Source of the DNA: Paenibacillus cremeus
GTDB lineage: Bacteria; Bacillota; Bacilli; Paenibacillales; NBRC-103111
NCBI RefSeq assembly: GCF_007786445.1
Contig: NZ_VNJI01000009.1
Location: forward strand, 118,748-182,747
Reading direction: 5' to 3'
Length of the DNA: 64,000 nt
In this document: piece after piece, positions 38,799-49,112 of the stretch
How the letters are laid out: the number at the start of each line of letters is the position of its first letter
Numbering within the stretch: the stretch's first letter is position 1
Position numbers and translations under genes: made by a program
The notes under the pieces: generated by a model
The model's input: only the letters and a program-made list of their open reading frames with translations
Database searches by the model: none
What the model was told of the DNA's origin: nothing

Positions 38799-39728
38799 TT
38801 AGGGCTTACGCAGCTTTTCGGCCAATTCATCAATCTTGCGCAGCCTATGATTCACTCCGGACTTGCTTACCTTCCCTTTGAGCAGCTCGCCTACCTCGCT
38901 CAAGTTCATGTCCGGGTGCTGCAGACGAATTTCCGCCACCTCGCGCAGCTTATCGGGCAAATTGGCCAGGCCGATCTCTTTTTGCAGCAGCCGGATGTTA
39001 TCAATCTGCCGGACAGCCGCTCCGATCGTCTTGTTCAGATTCGCCGTCTCGCAGTTCACCAGCCGATTGACGGAGTTGCGCATATCCTTCATAATCCGGA
39101 CGTCTTCGAACCGGAGCAGCGCCTGATGAGCGCCGATCAAGCTGAGGAACTCGATAATGCGCTCGCCCTCTTTCATGTAGAGCACGAAACCTTTTTTCCG
39201 TTCAATACATCGGGCGTTGAGCTCAAACTCATTGGCCAGTCGGCAAAGCGCCTGACAATGCTCCTCATACATCGAGTAAATTTCCAAATGATACGATGAC
39301 CCTTCCGGGTTGTTTACCGAACCGCCTGCGAGGAACGCTCCTCTCAGGTAGGCGCGCTTGCAGCAGTCATCTTTGATGATGTCCGGTTCAATGCCCGGTG
39401 TAAACAAGAAGCCTTCCGATACGATCTGCAGCTTCGATAAAATCTCCTGCACCTGATTGGGAACTCGAACAATATAAACGTTGTTTTTCTTAAGCCGCAT
39501 TTTTTTGCGTACGAGCAGCTCCGTGTGCACCTGAAACGTTCGCTTCAGCATCGAATAGATTCGTCTAGCAATGGCCGCATTCTCGGTGGAAATATCGAGC
39601 ACGATTCGTTGACTCGTCAGCTGCACGGCTCCGTTCATCCGAATCAGCGCCGAAAGCTCCGCCATTTCGCAGTGGCTATCCGTTTCGATTAACGTTAATT
39701 CTTTTTTCGTCTGGGCGGCGAAGGACAT
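38799..39728 (-). CDS. whiA: DNA-binding protein WhiA
   Basis: A 309-residue protein with an N-terminal LAGLIDADG-like domain lacking nuclease function ([23 protein letters not shown]) and a C-terminal helix-turn-helix ([39 protein letters not shown]). In actinomycetes it controls sporulation; in B. subtilis it affects chromosome segregation and cell division. GAGGTGA precedes the ATG, six bases after yvcK, in the conserved rapZ-yvcK-whiA operon. Confidence 0.97.
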   Translation of the reverse strand: MSFAAQTKKELTLIETDSHCEMAELSALIRMNGAVQLTSQRIVLDISTENAAIARRIYSMLKRTFQVHTELLVRKKMRLKKNNVYIVRVPNQVQEILSKLQIVSEGFLFTPGIEPDIIKDDCCKRAYLRGAFLAGGSVNNPEGSSYHLEIYSMYEEHCQALCRLANEFELNARCIERKKGFVLYMKEGERIIEFLSLIGAHQALLRFEDVRIMKDMRNSVNRLVNCETANLNKTIGAAVRQIDNIRLLQKEIGLANLPDKLREVAEIRLQHPDMNLSEVGELLKGKVSKSGVNHRLRKIDELAEKLRKP

Positions 39729-39734
39729 CGGCTA

Positions 39735-40721
39735 TCACCTCTTCTTGAACATCCAACTCTCCACCAGTTGATAAATGTGTTGACTTAGCTTCTCCGCATC
39801 ATGACGAAGGTAGGTCCGGAACAAAATCAATTGGTCGGCTATCACCTTGTAGCCTTGTCGCGTAACCTCATCCCAATCGAACTGCACGGCCTGTGCGCCC
39901 TTCTCGGCATACTTGCTCTGAACCTGCTCCGGAATTTCACCGTTATTAACGATGACATAATCGAACAGGTCATGGCCTACATGATCTCGAACCGCTTTCA
40001 AATGGTCGCTGACCTTGTAGTCATCCGTTTCGCCCGGCTGGGTCATCACGTTGCAAATAAAAATTTTGAGCGCCTTGGACTCGACGATCATCTTCGCAAT
40101 CTCCGGCACCAGCAAATTCGGCAAAATGCTCGTATACAAGCTGCCAGGGCCTACCACAATCGCATCCGCCTGCTCCAGCGCCTCCAGCGCTTCCGGCAAT
40201 GCAGTCACGTCTGCAGGCTCGATGAATACGCGACGAATGACACCGCCCGCTTTGGGAATCTTCGATTCTCCCACGACGACCGAGCCGTCTTCCATCTCCG
40301 CGCGCAGCACGATCGCTTGACCCGACGCCGGAAGCACACGGCCACGAACCGCAAGCACCCGGCTCAGCTCCCGGACTCCGGTGACAAAATCGCCGGTAAT
40401 ATCCCGCATCGCTGCCAGCATTAGGTTACCCAAACTGTGACCCGCCAATCCGTTGCCTTTCTCAAAACGATACTCGAGCATCTGACCGAGCAGCGGCTCC
40501 ACATCCGCCAGCGCCGTGAGCACGTTGCGGATATCCCCCGGGGGCACCATCTCCAGCTCGGAGCGCAAAATACCGGAGCTGCCGCCGTCATCAGCCACCG
40601 TCACGATGGCGGTAATATCCACCGGCTTTTGCTTCAGACCGCGCAGCATAACCGATAATCCGGTCCCTCCGCCAATGACCACGATCCGGGGTCTATAGTT
40701 CTCTCTTTCGTGGACCGTCAT
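39735..40721 (-). CDS. yvcK: Gluconeogenesis factor YvcK
   Basis: A 328-residue CofD-like protein that binds UDP-sugars in B. subtilis and is required for growth on gluconeogenic carbon sources and for normal cell-wall synthesis. Seen: [45 protein letters not shown] and [17 protein letters not shown]. Its start overlaps the rapZ stop (ATGA). Cytoplasmic. Confidence 0.97.
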   Translation of the reverse strand: MTVHERENYRPRIVVIGGGTGLSVMLRGLKQKPVDITAIVTVADDGGSSGILRSELEMVPPGDIRNVLTALADVEPLLGQMLEYRFEKGNGLAGHSLGNLMLAAMRDITGDFVTGVRELSRVLAVRGRVLPASGQAIVLRAEMEDGSVVVGESKIPKAGGVIRRVFIEPADVTALPEALEALEQADAIVVGPGSLYTSILPNLLVPEIAKMIVESKALKIFICNVMTQPGETDDYKVSDHLKAVRDHVGHDLFDYVIVNNGEIPEQVQSKYAEKGAQAVQFDWDEVTRQGYKVIADQLILFRTYLRHDAEKLSQHIYQLVESWMFKKR

Positions 40722-41617
40722 TTTTTCACCTCTACCCGATCGCGCTCTGCGTCCCGATGACTAACTCTGACGGCCTCCGTTTCACTATTGCCCAACATTT
40801 TGCCGAGATACTCCGCAATGGCTACCGAGCGATGCTTTCCTCCCGTACAGCCGATGCCGACGACCACCTGGCTTTTCCCTTCCTTCTTATACTGGGGAAC
40901 CAGAAAATGCAGCATATCGAGCAGCTTGGCTAGGAACTCCTGCGTCTCCGCCCATTTCATGACATACTCATACACTTCGGGGTCCTGCCCGGTATTGGGT
41001 CGAAGGCTCTCCACATAATGCGGGTTTGGCAAAAACCGGACGTCAAAAATCAAATCCGCATCAATCGGAATGCCGAACTTGAAGCCGAACGAGATGACGT
41101 TGATGGAAATGCCGTTGGACTCGAGGTTCGTGAACCGTGATACGATGCGCTCCTTCAGTGCCGCCGGCTTCAGACTGCTGGTGTCGATCACCTGCGTAGC
41201 CAGTCCCTTCAGTTCTTCGAGCAGCTTGCGCTCCTGCTGAATTCCCTCGAGCGGCGCCCCTGTCGGAGCGAGCGGATGCTTACGGCGGCTTTCCTTATAC
41301 CGCTGCACCAGTACAGAATCAGTGGCATCCAGAAACAAGATCTCGTACGTCAACGTGTAATTCTCTTTCAAGTAGCGCAGCGACTCCGAAAGCGAGGTAA
41401 AAAACTCGCGTCCACGCAAGTCGATCACGAGTGCCACCTTGCCGATGCGGCCCTTCGACTGCTCAATGAGCTCGGCAAACTTCGGAATCAAGACCGGCGG
41501 CAGGTTATCTACGCAGAAAAAGCCCAGATCCTCTAAGCTTTGTACAGCGATCGTTTTGCCTGCTCCGGACATGCCTGTAATAATGACCAGCTTTCCGAGG
41601 GTATGCATTTCATCCAT
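40718..41617 (-). CDS. rapZ: RNase adapter / nucleotide-binding protein RapZ (YvcJ)
   Basis: A 299-residue protein with a Walker A motif ([21 protein letters not shown]) and a C-terminal domain with [17 protein letters not shown]. subtilis YvcJ binds and hydrolyses GTP/ATP and is linked to competence; in E. coli RapZ guides RNase E in glmS control. GGAGGG is 6 bases before the ATG. First gene of the rapZ-yvcK-whiA operon; inverted repeat C lies directly upstream. Confidence 0.95.
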   Translation of the reverse strand: MDEMHTLGKLVIITGMSGAGKTIAVQSLEDLGFFCVDNLPPVLIPKFAELIEQSKGRIGKVALVIDLRGREFFTSLSESLRYLKENYTLTYEILFLDATDSVLVQRYKESRRKHPLAPTGAPLEGIQQERKLLEELKGLATQVIDTSSLKPAALKERIVSRFTNLESNGISINVISFGFKFGIPIDADLIFDVRFLPNPHYVESLRPNTGQDPEVYEYVMKWAETQEFLAKLLDMLHFLVPQYKKEGKSQVVVGIGCTGGKHRSVAIAEYLGKMLGNSETEAVRVSHRDAERDRVEVKK

Positions 41618-41632
41618 GGGATTCCCTCCACC

Positions 41633-41798
41633 GCTCGGAGTTTCGTGGTAGGGCTATTTGTGGCAGAAAAGTACCTCCGGGTCCTGTTAAAATCGGATTC
41701 TGTTTGATTAGACTAGTTGGATAGAATCCGATTTTAAAGGGACCTCGTAAACTCTCCGGTATCTTTTCATGCCACTACGCCCCACGAAATCCTCGCTA
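41633..41798. repeat. Long imperfect inverted repeat, family copy C
   Basis: About 166 bases in the glcK-rapZ spacer. Pairing runs through TTTCGTGG/CCACGAAA (41641-41648 with 41782-41789), GTGGCA/TGCCAC, an imperfect AAAAGTACC/GGTATCTTTT and a 15-bp perfect inner stem (41687-41701 with 41723-41737) around a 21-base loop. It shares TCCGG-N3-CTGTTAAAA and TTTTAAAGG... CGTAAACTCT with copy A, in the same orientation. Confidence 0.7.
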
Positions 41799-41837
41799 CT
41801 ATAGTTTCGCGGCTCCTGCGGATGCACGCGGGTTACT

Positions 41838-42788
41838 TTATGAGTGCAGGTTGAGGCCTGCGGCGCCGACGACACCGGCATCGTTGCCCAGGACGGCTGG
41901 GACGATGTCAACGCCTTCTTTGGCGGTTTCTTGAGCGAACTCCTGGTAGTACTTGCGGATGGCATCAAACAGGATGTCGCCTGCCTTGGATACACCGCCG
42001 CCTACGATAAAACGCTGCGGGTTGATGACGACGGAAATCATCGCCATCGATTTGCCCAGGTACAAGGCTGCGCGATTAATGATGCGAAGCGCCACTTCGT
42101 CGCCGGTTTTGGCGGCATCGAAGACGTCTTTGGCCATGATGTGCTCCACCAGCGCCAGTGACGTATGCTCTCCCCGCTCGACTGCTTCCTTGGCCATCCG
42201 GATAATGCCCGTCGCGGAAGATACCGTCTCCAAGCAGCCCTTTTTGCCGCAGCCGCAATCGATGGATTCCAGATCCGGAACAACCACCATATGACCCAGC
42301 TCGCCGGCCATGCCGTTAAAGCCTTGATAAATTTTGCCGTTAATGATCACGCCGCCGCCTACGCCTGTACCGAGCGTATAGCAGACCACGTTCGGAATAC
42401 CTGCACCCGCGCCGCTCCAAGCTTCGCCCAGCGCCGCCACGTTGGCATCGTTATCTATTTTGACGGTTTTTCCGAGTTTCTCTTCTAAAATTTTCTTCAC
42501 CGGCACATTGCGCCAGCCCAGATTAGGAGACAGCTTGATGAAGCCTTCCGGAATATCCATGAACCCGGCGATGCCTGCTCCGATTCCCGCCACCTGCTCC
42601 CACTCATACGGAGATTCCGCTACGAGCTTTCGCACGTATTGCGCAATATTTTCAAGGACCACCTCAGAACCGTGCTCGGTCCCTGTCGGACCTTCATACG
42701 TTTGCAGCAGCTTGCCTTGCGAATCACACAGACCCACCTTGATCGTGGTTCCTCCCAAATCGACTCCTACGTAAATCTGCTCTCCCAT
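41838..42788 (-). CDS. glcK: ROK-family glucokinase
   Basis: A 316-residue glucokinase, feeding free glucose into glycolysis as glucose 6-phosphate. Phosphate-binding motif VGVDLGGTTIKVGLCD, sugar-binding IDNDANVAALGEAWSGAG and LGTGVGGGVIINGKI, and the ROK zinc motif DCGCGKKGCLETVSS. Cytoplasmic. It stands 141 bases from trxB and 220 bases from rapZ. It fits with the uptake of sugars that are hydrolysed to glucose inside the cell. Confidence 0.96.
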   Translation of the reverse strand: MGEQIYVGVDLGGTTIKVGLCDSQGKLLQTYEGPTGTEHGSEVVLENIAQYVRKLVAESPYEWEQVAGIGAGIAGFMDIPEGFIKLSPNLGWRNVPVKKILEEKLGKTVKIDNDANVAALGEAWSGAGAGIPNVVCYTLGTGVGGGVIINGKIYQGFNGMAGELGHMVVVPDLESIDCGCGKKGCLETVSSATGIIRMAKEAVERGEHTSLALVEHIMAKDVFDAAKTGDEVALRIINRAALYLGKSMAMISVVINPQRFIVGGGVSKAGDILFDAIRKYYQEFAQETAKEGVDIVPAVLGNDAGVVGAAGLNLHS

Positions 42789-42889
42789 ACCTGCGTATCA
42801 CCTCATAAATAATGTGAAAATAATAACGAATATACTTCCTGCTCCCACTATAAGCCAACCCCTAAGGGCAGTCAAGCCAGCGCAAAAGA

Positions 42890-42920
42890 AAAAACGTGGA
42901 ACAGGACCTGCCCCACGCTC
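42890..42920 (-). terminator. Intrinsic terminator of trxB
   Basis: ACGTGGAACAGG/CCTGCCCCACG stem (42894-42905 with 42907-42917) followed on the minus strand by TTTTTTCTTTT, right behind the trxB stop. Confidence 0.85.
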
Positions 42921-42929
42921 GGTGCTCTA

Positions 42930-43877
42930 TTAGACCGATTTACTCCAATCATGCACCATATGGCCTTCCAAAAACTTCTCGCAATCCAACGCCGCCATAC
43001 AACCACTTCCCGCTGCCGTAATCGCCTGACGGTATTTGCTGTCCTGGACGTCGCCGCAAGCGAAGACGCCTTCTACATTCGTCATGGACGTACCCGGCTT
43101 GACCAAAATATAGCCAACCTCATCCGTCTCAATCTGCCCGCCAAGGAATTCGGTGTTCGGCTTGTGCCCGATCGCTACGAAAATACCGTCGGCTTCGAGG
43201 ATTTCATCTTGACCGGTTTCGTTGTTTTTCACTTTCAGTCCGGTTACACCCTTCTCACCGGAAACAACCTCCAGCGGTGTACGGTCCAAGCTCCATACGA
43301 CCTTGGAGTTTTCACGCGCACGATCCTGCATGATCTTGGACGCGCGAAGGTCCTTCCGACGGTGTACCAGGCGCACTTCGGATGCAAAACGGGTCAAGAA
43401 GTTCGCTTCCTCCATTGCCGAGTCGCCGCCGCCGACCACGATGATCTTTTTGCCGCGGAAGAAAAAGCCGTCACAGGTAGCGCACGTGCTCACGCCGCGA
43501 CCGATCGATTCTCTCTCGTTCTCGATGCCCAGCAGCTTCGCCGAAGCGCCGGTCGAGATGATGAGCGATTCCGCTTCGATATCGCCCAAGCCTTCAACGT
43601 TCAGCTTGAAAGGACGCTTGGACATGTCAACCTTGTTCACCCAGCCGGTTTTAAACTCTGCACCGAAACGCTCGGCTTGCTTCCGCATATTCGCCATGAG
43701 CTCAGGTCCCATAATACCTTCCGGGAAGCCCGGGAAGTTCTCTACTTCCGTTGTTGTCGTCAGCTGGCCCCCTGGCTCCGGTCCTTCGATCACCAATGGG
43801 TTCAGGTTTGCACGAGCTAAATAAATAGCTGCCGTAAGGCCCGCAGGGCCGGTCCCAATTACGATTGATTTGTACAT
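42930..43877 (-). CDS. trxB: Thioredoxin-disulfide reductase
   Basis: A 315-residue NADPH-dependent flavoenzyme that reduces thioredoxin. FAD motif YKSIVIGTGPAGLTAAIYLARA, the redox pair CATCDGFF, NADP motif VVGGGDSAMEEANFL with the following HRRKDLRASK, and VFACGDVQDSKYRQAITAAGSGC at the end. GGGAGG lies 7 bases before ATG 43877. It follows the TPR gene by 32 bases and is the last gene before a terminator, so it may share the his/prs transcript. Confidence 0.97.
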   Translation of the reverse strand: MYKSIVIGTGPAGLTAAIYLARANLNPLVIEGPEPGGQLTTTTEVENFPGFPEGIMGPELMANMRKQAERFGAEFKTGWVNKVDMSKRPFKLNVEGLGDIEAESLIISTGASAKLLGIENERESIGRGVSTCATCDGFFFRGKKIIVVGGGDSAMEEANFLTRFASEVRLVHRRKDLRASKIMQDRARENSKVVWSLDRTPLEVVSGEKGVTGLKVKNNETGQDEILEADGIFVAIGHKPNTEFLGGQIETDEVGYILVKPGTSMTNVEGVFACGDVQDSKYRQAITAAGSGCMAALDCEKFLEGHMVHDWSKSV

Positions 43878-43909
43878 GTAGCTTCCTCCCAACACACTAT
43901 CTGTCTATG

Positions 43910-45658
43910 TTAATTTGGTACATCCACACTTGCATGCATACCCAAAATGGCATCCATCTTCTCGCGAATGCCGCAAGCTTGATCGATCAGCTTCGCGTTC
44001 TTGCTCACCGTAGCTACCGAAATGCCATAGCGGTCCGCCGCCTCTTGAAACGTGATCGGTCTGCGGTGCATTTTCGCAGTTAAATATTCCAACGCCGCAG
44101 CCCATGCCTCGGCCTTGGTAATCTTCGGAACGCTTGGGAATACTCTCGATAAATAATCCGCCCACAGCGTCTCCAGATCGTACTGCTGCACCATATCGTA
44201 ACGGCCGGCCATTTGGAGCAGTGCGGTTTCCAGCACCAGCTGCCAGCGGGGATCCCATACGGGCAGAGCCGACGATAACGGCGACGTAGCCACCTGCATC
44301 GATTCCCCTTCGAGCACCGCGGTCAACGGCTCTTTCACACCGATGCGTCGAAGCACGAAGATCGCGACCTTTTTCAAGTAGTCGTCCTCTTCCGGCTGCA
44401 CGATGAACTCCATCAGCGCGTCCTTCACCTCATCATCCGCAATCAATCCGAATGCCTGAATGACCTGCACCTTTGTATTCATATCGCCGTGACGCAGCGC
44501 CCAGAAGAACGACGATCGTACGAGCGGATCCCGCTTCAGATGCTCCGGAAGCCCTTCGGCATTCCGTGCCAGTCCTCGAAACTGCTCCTCGAACGGCAGA
44601 TGATAGTGATAGCTGACCTGCGGCTTTACGTCTTCCGTCCGGCTCTTCTTGAGCTGATTCAAATAAAACTTCGGAATGTCCGAGCCGGAGTCGAACTTCT
44701 CCGCTTGCTTCCATTGCCGCTCCGCTTCCTCGTAGCGTCCCGTATTGTAAGCCGCCACGGCCGTGTAATGGAACAGGCATGGGTCCAAGCCCGCCTCGCC
44801 GGTTTTCAGCAAGCGCTTGAACAACCGAAACGCCTTGTCATGCTCGCTCAAAATGCCCATCGTCGTCGCCAGCTTAAACACGTGATCCTGATGGAACGGA
44901 TACGTCTTGCGCAGCACCTCCAGCAGCTCGGACAAGCTGTCCTGATCGCCGAAATGCTGATAAAAAATCGCCAGGTTGCACAGCGCGTGCAAATTGCCCG
45001 GCTCCATCTCGAGCACCTGACGAATCATCTGAACCGACTTGTCGAAGTGCCCCATATAGTAATAAGCGAGCGCCAAATTGTTGCGGGCCGCCATGAAATC
45101 CGGATGCTTCTTGATGATTTTCTCCAAGAGTCGTACCGCTTCAGAGAACCGTCCTTCCTCCAGCAGCGAACGAGCACGATCGTGCTCGAACATGCCTTCC
45201 CGGCTCTTGATCGTCGTCAGCTTGGTCGGGCGGTCCAGCTCATAGCTGAGCAGCTCCATCATTTCCTCGGACTCCTCCAGGAATTGTCCTGTCGGATCGT
45301 TCTCCAAGTAATGAATGATCGCCTTCTCGGCGGATTCGTAATTCTCCATATTGGCAAAGTTGTTCGCCATATAGAAATAGCATTCTGTCATGGCCGGATC
45401 AATCTGATCCAGAACATTCTGCAAAATGCGGTTCGATTCCTCATAATTGCCCATTTCGGACAAAAGTCCTGCCAAGTTGCAGTGGTTCACCGGATTTTCC
45501 GGCTCATACTCGGCAGCGCGACGAAAATATTTCAATGCTTTATCGTAGTGATAACGGTCCAAGGATTGAACAGCTTTTTCGAAAAAGAAAGTAGCATCCA
45601 TTTTCATCGGTACGACTTTGGTCCTCGGCCCCGGCGACAATCGTTTTTTCTTCTCCAT
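43910..45658 (-). CDS. Tetratricopeptide-repeat protein with C-terminal helix-turn-helix
   Basis: A 582-residue cytoplasmic protein. The N-terminal half is a run of TPR units (for example DKALKYFRRAAEYEPENPVNHCNLAGLLSE-like, FMAARNNLALAYYYMGHFDKS, MEPGNLHALCNLAIFYQHFGD), a scaffold for protein-protein contacts. The C-terminus has a short helix-turn-helix (ITFQEAADRYGISVATVSKNAKLI). ATG 45658 has GGAGGTG 8 bases upstream; 27 earlier codons have none. Conserved beside trxB and the his genes in this group of bacteria as far as I recall; function unknown. Confidence 0.85.
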   Translation of the reverse strand: MEKKKRLSPGPRTKVVPMKMDATFFFEKAVQSLDRYHYDKALKYFRRAAEYEPENPVNHCNLAGLLSEMGNYEESNRILQNVLDQIDPAMTECYFYMANNFANMENYESAEKAIIHYLENDPTGQFLEESEEMMELLSYELDRPTKLTTIKSREGMFEHDRARSLLEEGRFSEAVRLLEKIIKKHPDFMAARNNLALAYYYMGHFDKSVQMIRQVLEMEPGNLHALCNLAIFYQHFGDQDSLSELLEVLRKTYPFHQDHVFKLATTMGILSEHDKAFRLFKRLLKTGEAGLDPCLFHYTAVAAYNTGRYEEAERQWKQAEKFDSGSDIPKFYLNQLKKSRTEDVKPQVSYHYHLPFEEQFRGLARNAEGLPEHLKRDPLVRSSFFWALRHGDMNTKVQVIQAFGLIADDEVKDALMEFIVQPEEDDYLKKVAIFVLRRIGVKEPLTAVLEGESMQVATSPLSSALPVWDPRWQLVLETALLQMAGRYDMVQQYDLETLWADYLSRVFPSVPKITKAEAWAAALEYLTAKMHRRPITFQEAADRYGISVATVSKNAKLIDQACGIREKMDAILGMHASVDVPN

Positions 45659-45776
45659 GAGTAAGGCACCTCCGATGACTCTAAAAGTCGAACTTTCTTC
45701 TATATTAACACACTCCGGCTCAAAACCATAAGGTTTCAACGCCGGAGTCGGTTGGTAATCTTTATAGGCTTGTATT

Positions 45777-46727
45777 TTATACGCCGCCGTACTTGAACAA
45801 AGAGCTCAAAGAACCGCCGGACATAATGATATTGATAGCATCCGCAAGCAGGTGGGAAACGGAGATAACCTGGAAGCGCTCCGAATGATCGTCTGGAATC
45901 GCGATGGAATCCGTGATGACCACCTCTTTGATGCTTGGGTGATCCAAGCGCTGCAGAGCCGGTCCGGAAAATACCGGGTGCGTAGCACAGACGTAGGCAT
46001 CATGAGCACCGCGCTCTTTCAATCCTTCAACCACGTTGACGATCGTCGTGCCGGTGTCGATCAAATCTTCGATGATGATCGGCGTCATACCTTCGACTTC
46101 TCCGATCACGTGCGTAATGACCGCTTCGTTGTGCGCCGGTCTTTTCTTGATCATCATAGCAAACGGTGCATCGAGAATGTTCGCCATCTTCTCTGCGGTC
46201 GTTGCACGACCTGCGTCCGGCGAGACGATGATCGGGTTAAGGATGTTCTTCTTCTTGATATAGTCGCTAATCAAATCCAGTGCGGTCAGGTGATCCACCG
46301 GGATGTTGAAGAAGCCTTGAATCGCAGGGGCATGCAAATCGATAGTGATAACACGATCAGCACCAGCAGTAGTCAGCAGATCAGCAACCATTTTGGCAGA
46401 AATCGGCTCACGAGGGGCCGCTTTACGCTCTTGACGGGAATAACCATAGTAAGGGACGACAAGGTTGATCGTTCTCGCCGATGCCCGCTTCGCTGCATCC
46501 ATCATCACCAGAAGCTCCATAAAGTTCTCGTTGATCGGATGAGAGAACGTTTGCACCAGAAACACATCGCAATTCCGGATGCTTTCTTCGAAGAGGCAAT
46601 AAATTTCACCGCTTTTGAATCGAGAAAGCTTAATCTGGCCTAGCGGCACTTCGAGTTCCTTACAAATACGTTCCGCCAGCTTCGGGTTGGACGAACCCGA
46701 GAAAATCTTCATTTTGTCGCTATACAT
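45777..46727 (-). CDS. prs: Ribose-phosphate pyrophosphokinase (divergent PRPP synthetase)
   Basis: A 316-residue enzyme making PRPP from ribose 5-phosphate and ATP. PRPP loop IIIEDLIDTGTTI, ATP-site region YYGYSRQERKAAPREPISAKMVADLL and catalytic Lys/Arg segment MIKKRP are present. Differences from housekeeping enzymes: FSGSSNP for FTGNANP, DLHAPAIQGFFNIP for DLHAGQIQGFF, and SPDAGRATTAEKM for SPDxGGVxRAR. It lies among the his genes, whose first enzyme (HisG) uses PRPP, so a dedicated supply role is likely. A second prs next to glmU is expected elsewhere. A TATAAT at 46794-46799 may give a local promoter. Confidence 0.9.
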   Translation of the reverse strand: MYSDKMKIFSGSSNPKLAERICKELEVPLGQIKLSRFKSGEIYCLFEESIRNCDVFLVQTFSHPINENFMELLVMMDAAKRASARTINLVVPYYGYSRQERKAAPREPISAKMVADLLTTAGADRVITIDLHAPAIQGFFNIPVDHLTALDLISDYIKKKNILNPIIVSPDAGRATTAEKMANILDAPFAMMIKKRPAHNEAVITHVIGEVEGMTPIIIEDLIDTGTTIVNVVEGLKERGAHDAYVCATHPVFSGPALQRLDHPSIKEVVITDSIAIPDDHSERFQVISVSHLLADAINIIMSGGSLSSLFKYGGV

Positions 46728-46806
46728 GGTTACCTCCGCTTAATATGTTACGTCTATCCGTTAAATTAACATTGTGTAAATTATCACTGTCTTATTATAC
46801 ATCAAT

Positions 46807-47622
46807 TCACTCGAAACCAATAGGCACCATAACCCGTTTCCGCTCTTTAAATGTGGCTAATTCGTTAAAACCAACCGATTTCAACAGGTCGACCGCCTGA
46901 TCCAAATATTGGGCAAGCCGCTCCGGTTGGTGGGCATCCGAGCCGATCGTTAGCGGGATCCCAAGCTCATAGGCATACTCCAGCATCCGGCGGCTAGGGA
47001 ACATTTCGTTCACCGGCATCCGCAGTCCGGAAGCATTCAGCTCCATCGCCAGCCCCGCCGCTTTGACCGCTTCGAGTGCTTCGCGCTCCAAGTGCTCGAC
47101 GCTTTGCTCTGGCTTGAATCCGAACCGTTTGATCACATCAATGTGGCCAATGTAATCGTACAAGCCGGTCTGTGCCGCCTTCCGGACAGCATCGTAGTAC
47201 TGGACGTACACTTCGTAAGCATCGCGTTCCTTCCAGCCGTCCGTCTGGCGGTAGTCCGTGATGTCCCATTCGCCGAGAAAATGAACCGATCCTATTACAT
47301 AATCCCACGAATACTCTTCGATGATACGCCGGATTTCCGATTCGTAGCCTTCGATATAATCGCCCTCGAGCCCGACGCGAATATCGATCTGATCTTTGTA
47401 CTTCGCTTGCAGGCGAAATGCTTCTTCGGCATAGCGCGGAAGCTCCTCCATCGGCATAGCCATGCCCGGTAGGTAGGCAGCCGGGTCGACATGCAGCAAG
47501 GGCATGTGATCAGACAAGCCCAGTTGGGTTAGTCCGATCTCGATGCCCTTTAGCACGTACTCCTCCAGCTCTCCCGACGCATGCCCGCAGCGCACATGGT
47601 GCGTGTGGTAATCGATGCGCAT
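46807..47622 (-). CDS. hisJ: Histidinol-phosphatase, PHP family
   Basis: A 271-residue PHP-domain phosphatase that releases phosphate from L-histidinol phosphate. Metal motifs: DYHTHHVRCGHASG at the N-terminus, LSDHMPLL, GLEGDYIEG, IGSVHFLG, DYIGHIDVI, LELNASGL and GSDAHQPERL. It is the Bacillus-type HisJ rather than the HAD-type phosphatase fused in E. coli HisB. It follows hisIE by 15 bases and so belongs to the his operon. Confidence 0.94.
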   Translation of the reverse strand: MRIDYHTHHVRCGHASGELEEYVLKGIEIGLTQLGLSDHMPLLHVDPAAYLPGMAMPMEELPRYAEEAFRLQAKYKDQIDIRVGLEGDYIEGYESEIRRIIEEYSWDYVIGSVHFLGEWDITDYRQTDGWKERDAYEVYVQYYDAVRKAAQTGLYDYIGHIDVIKRFGFKPEQSVEHLEREALEAVKAAGLAMELNASGLRMPVNEMFPSRRMLEYAYELGIPLTIGSDAHQPERLAQYLDQAVDLLKSVGFNELATFKERKRVMVPIGFE

Positions 47623-47637
47623 AGAGTCTGTTCTCCC

Positions 47638-48327
47638 TTATTTTTTCTTATTGTGACGGCGGTCAAGCTCCTGCATGACGTCATCCAGCGGCAGCTTCTG
47701 CTCGCGCAGCAGCACCATGAGGTGGAAGATCAAGTCGCTGGCTTCATAGCGAAGCTCGTCTTTGTCCCGATTTTTGGCCGCAATAATGACTTCTGCCGTT
47801 TCCTCGCCGACCTTCTTAAGGATCTTGTCGACCCCTTTTTCAAACAAATAGGTCGTGTAGGCGCCTTCCGGACGCTCAGCATCACGCTGTGCGATCACCG
47901 ACTCCAGCTTGCCCAGCATAGCAAAACGATCCTCCACTGTAGAAGCTTGTGCTTCCCCAGCCAGCGCCCCTACTTTCACTTCACCCGTGAAGCAGCTGTA
48001 GCTGCCTGTATGGCAAGCCGGACCGGTTTGATCGACGAGAACGAGCAGCGTGTCCCCATCGCAGTCGTACCGCAGTGCCTTCACCTTCTGAATGTGGCCG
48101 GAGGTGGCGCCTTTATGCCACAGCTCGCTGCGGGACCGGCTCCAGAACCAAGTCTCTCCCGACTCCACAGTCAGCTTCAACGATTCAGCATTCATATACG
48201 CCATCATTAGCACTTCTTTGCTCGCCGCATCCTGTACGATGGCCGGAACCAGACCGTTCGCATCCCAACGCACCGCAGCTTGCAGCGCCTCGTAACTTTC
48301 TACTACTACCGCTTGTTGCTCACTCAC
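47638..48327 (-). CDS. hisIE: Phosphoribosyl-AMP cyclohydrolase / phosphoribosyl-ATP pyrophosphohydrolase (bifunctional)
   Basis: A 229-residue fusion performing steps 2 and 3 of histidine synthesis. HisI domain (about 1-115): [56 protein letters not shown] with the zinc Cys residues. HisE domain (about 130-220): [30 protein letters not shown] and [13 protein letters not shown]. The start is GTG, overlapping the hisF stop by four bases (GTGA). Confidence 0.97.
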   Translation of the reverse strand: MSEQQAVVVESYEALQAAVRWDANGLVPAIVQDAASKEVLMMAYMNAESLKLTVESGETWFWSRSRSELWHKGATSGHIQKVKALRYDCDGDTLLVLVDQTGPACHTGSYSCFTGEVKVGALAGEAQASTVEDRFAMLGKLESVIAQRDAERPEGAYTTYLFEKGVDKILKKVGEETAEVIIAAKNRDKDELRYEASDLIFHLMVLLREQKLPLDDVMQELDRRHNKKK

Positions 48328-49082
48328 CGGACTTCCACTCCTTTTTGCCTAAGGTCGCTTTTTACCTCTTCGATCGTCATTTCTTTATAGTGAAAAATCG
48401 TAGCGGCCAAGCCCGCATCCGCCTTCGCTTCCGCAAACACGTCGTAAAAATGCTCCTTCTTCCCCGCTCCGCCGGAGGCGATGACCGGGATTGAAACCCG
48501 CTCGGACACTGCCAACGTCAAAGGCAGATCGAAGCCATCCTTCGTCCCGTCCGCGTCCATACTGGTCAGCAGAATCTCGCCCGCTCCCAGCTCTTCGATG
48601 CGTTTTACCCACTCCAGCGTCTTAATGCCCGTCCCGTTGCGGCCGCCATGGGTGAACACTTCCCACTCGCCCCACTCGGCGTTAAATCGGGCGTCCACGG
48701 CGACAACGATGCACTGCGATCCAAACTTCCGCGCCCCGTCCGAGACGAGCTGCGGGTTTTTGACTGCCGCTGTGTTGATGCCGATCTTATCCGCGCCGGC
48801 GCGCAGCAGCCGCTTCATATCGTCGACGCTCGCGATTCCGCCGCCTACGGTGAACGGGATGGTGATTTGGCTTGCCGTTTTTTTCACGACCTCCACCATG
48901 GTGGCCCGCCCTTCGTAGGATGCGGAAATGTCTAAAAACACCAGCTCGTCGGCGCCTTCTCGATCGTAGATCGAGGCCAGCTCCACCGGATCCCCGGCGT
49001 CCCGCAAATTTACAAAGTTAACCCCCTTGACGACTCGACCGTCCTTCACATCGAGGCAAGGAATAATCCGTTTGGCCAGCAT
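48324..49082 (-). CDS. hisF: Imidazole glycerol phosphate synthase cyclase subunit
   Basis: A 252-residue half-and-half TIM barrel with the catalytic Asp residues in [16 protein letters not shown] and [14 protein letters not shown], and phosphate-binding loops FTVGGGI and IASGGAG. With HisH it makes imidazole glycerol phosphate and AICAR, using ammonia channelled from HisH. AAGGGGG precedes the ATG; hisH ends 30 bases upstream. Confidence 0.98.
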   Translation of the reverse strand: MLAKRIIPCLDVKDGRVVKGVNFVNLRDAGDPVELASIYDREGADELVFLDISASYEGRATMVEVVKKTASQITIPFTVGGGIASVDDMKRLLRAGADKIGINTAAVKNPQLVSDGARKFGSQCIVVAVDARFNAEWGEWEVFTHGGRNGTGIKTLEWVKRIEELGAGEILLTSMDADGTKDGFDLPLTLAVSERVSIPVIASGGAGKKEHFYDVFAEAKADAGLAATIFHYKEMTIEEVKSDLRQKGVEVR

Positions 49083-49112
49083 GTTCGCCGCCCCCTTTCC
49101 AAATGACTGCTA

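Noticed and set aside
44489..45664. Plus-strand open frame of 391 codons opposite the TPR gene
   Set aside because: Antisense shadow of a well-supported coding gene with a good ribosome site.
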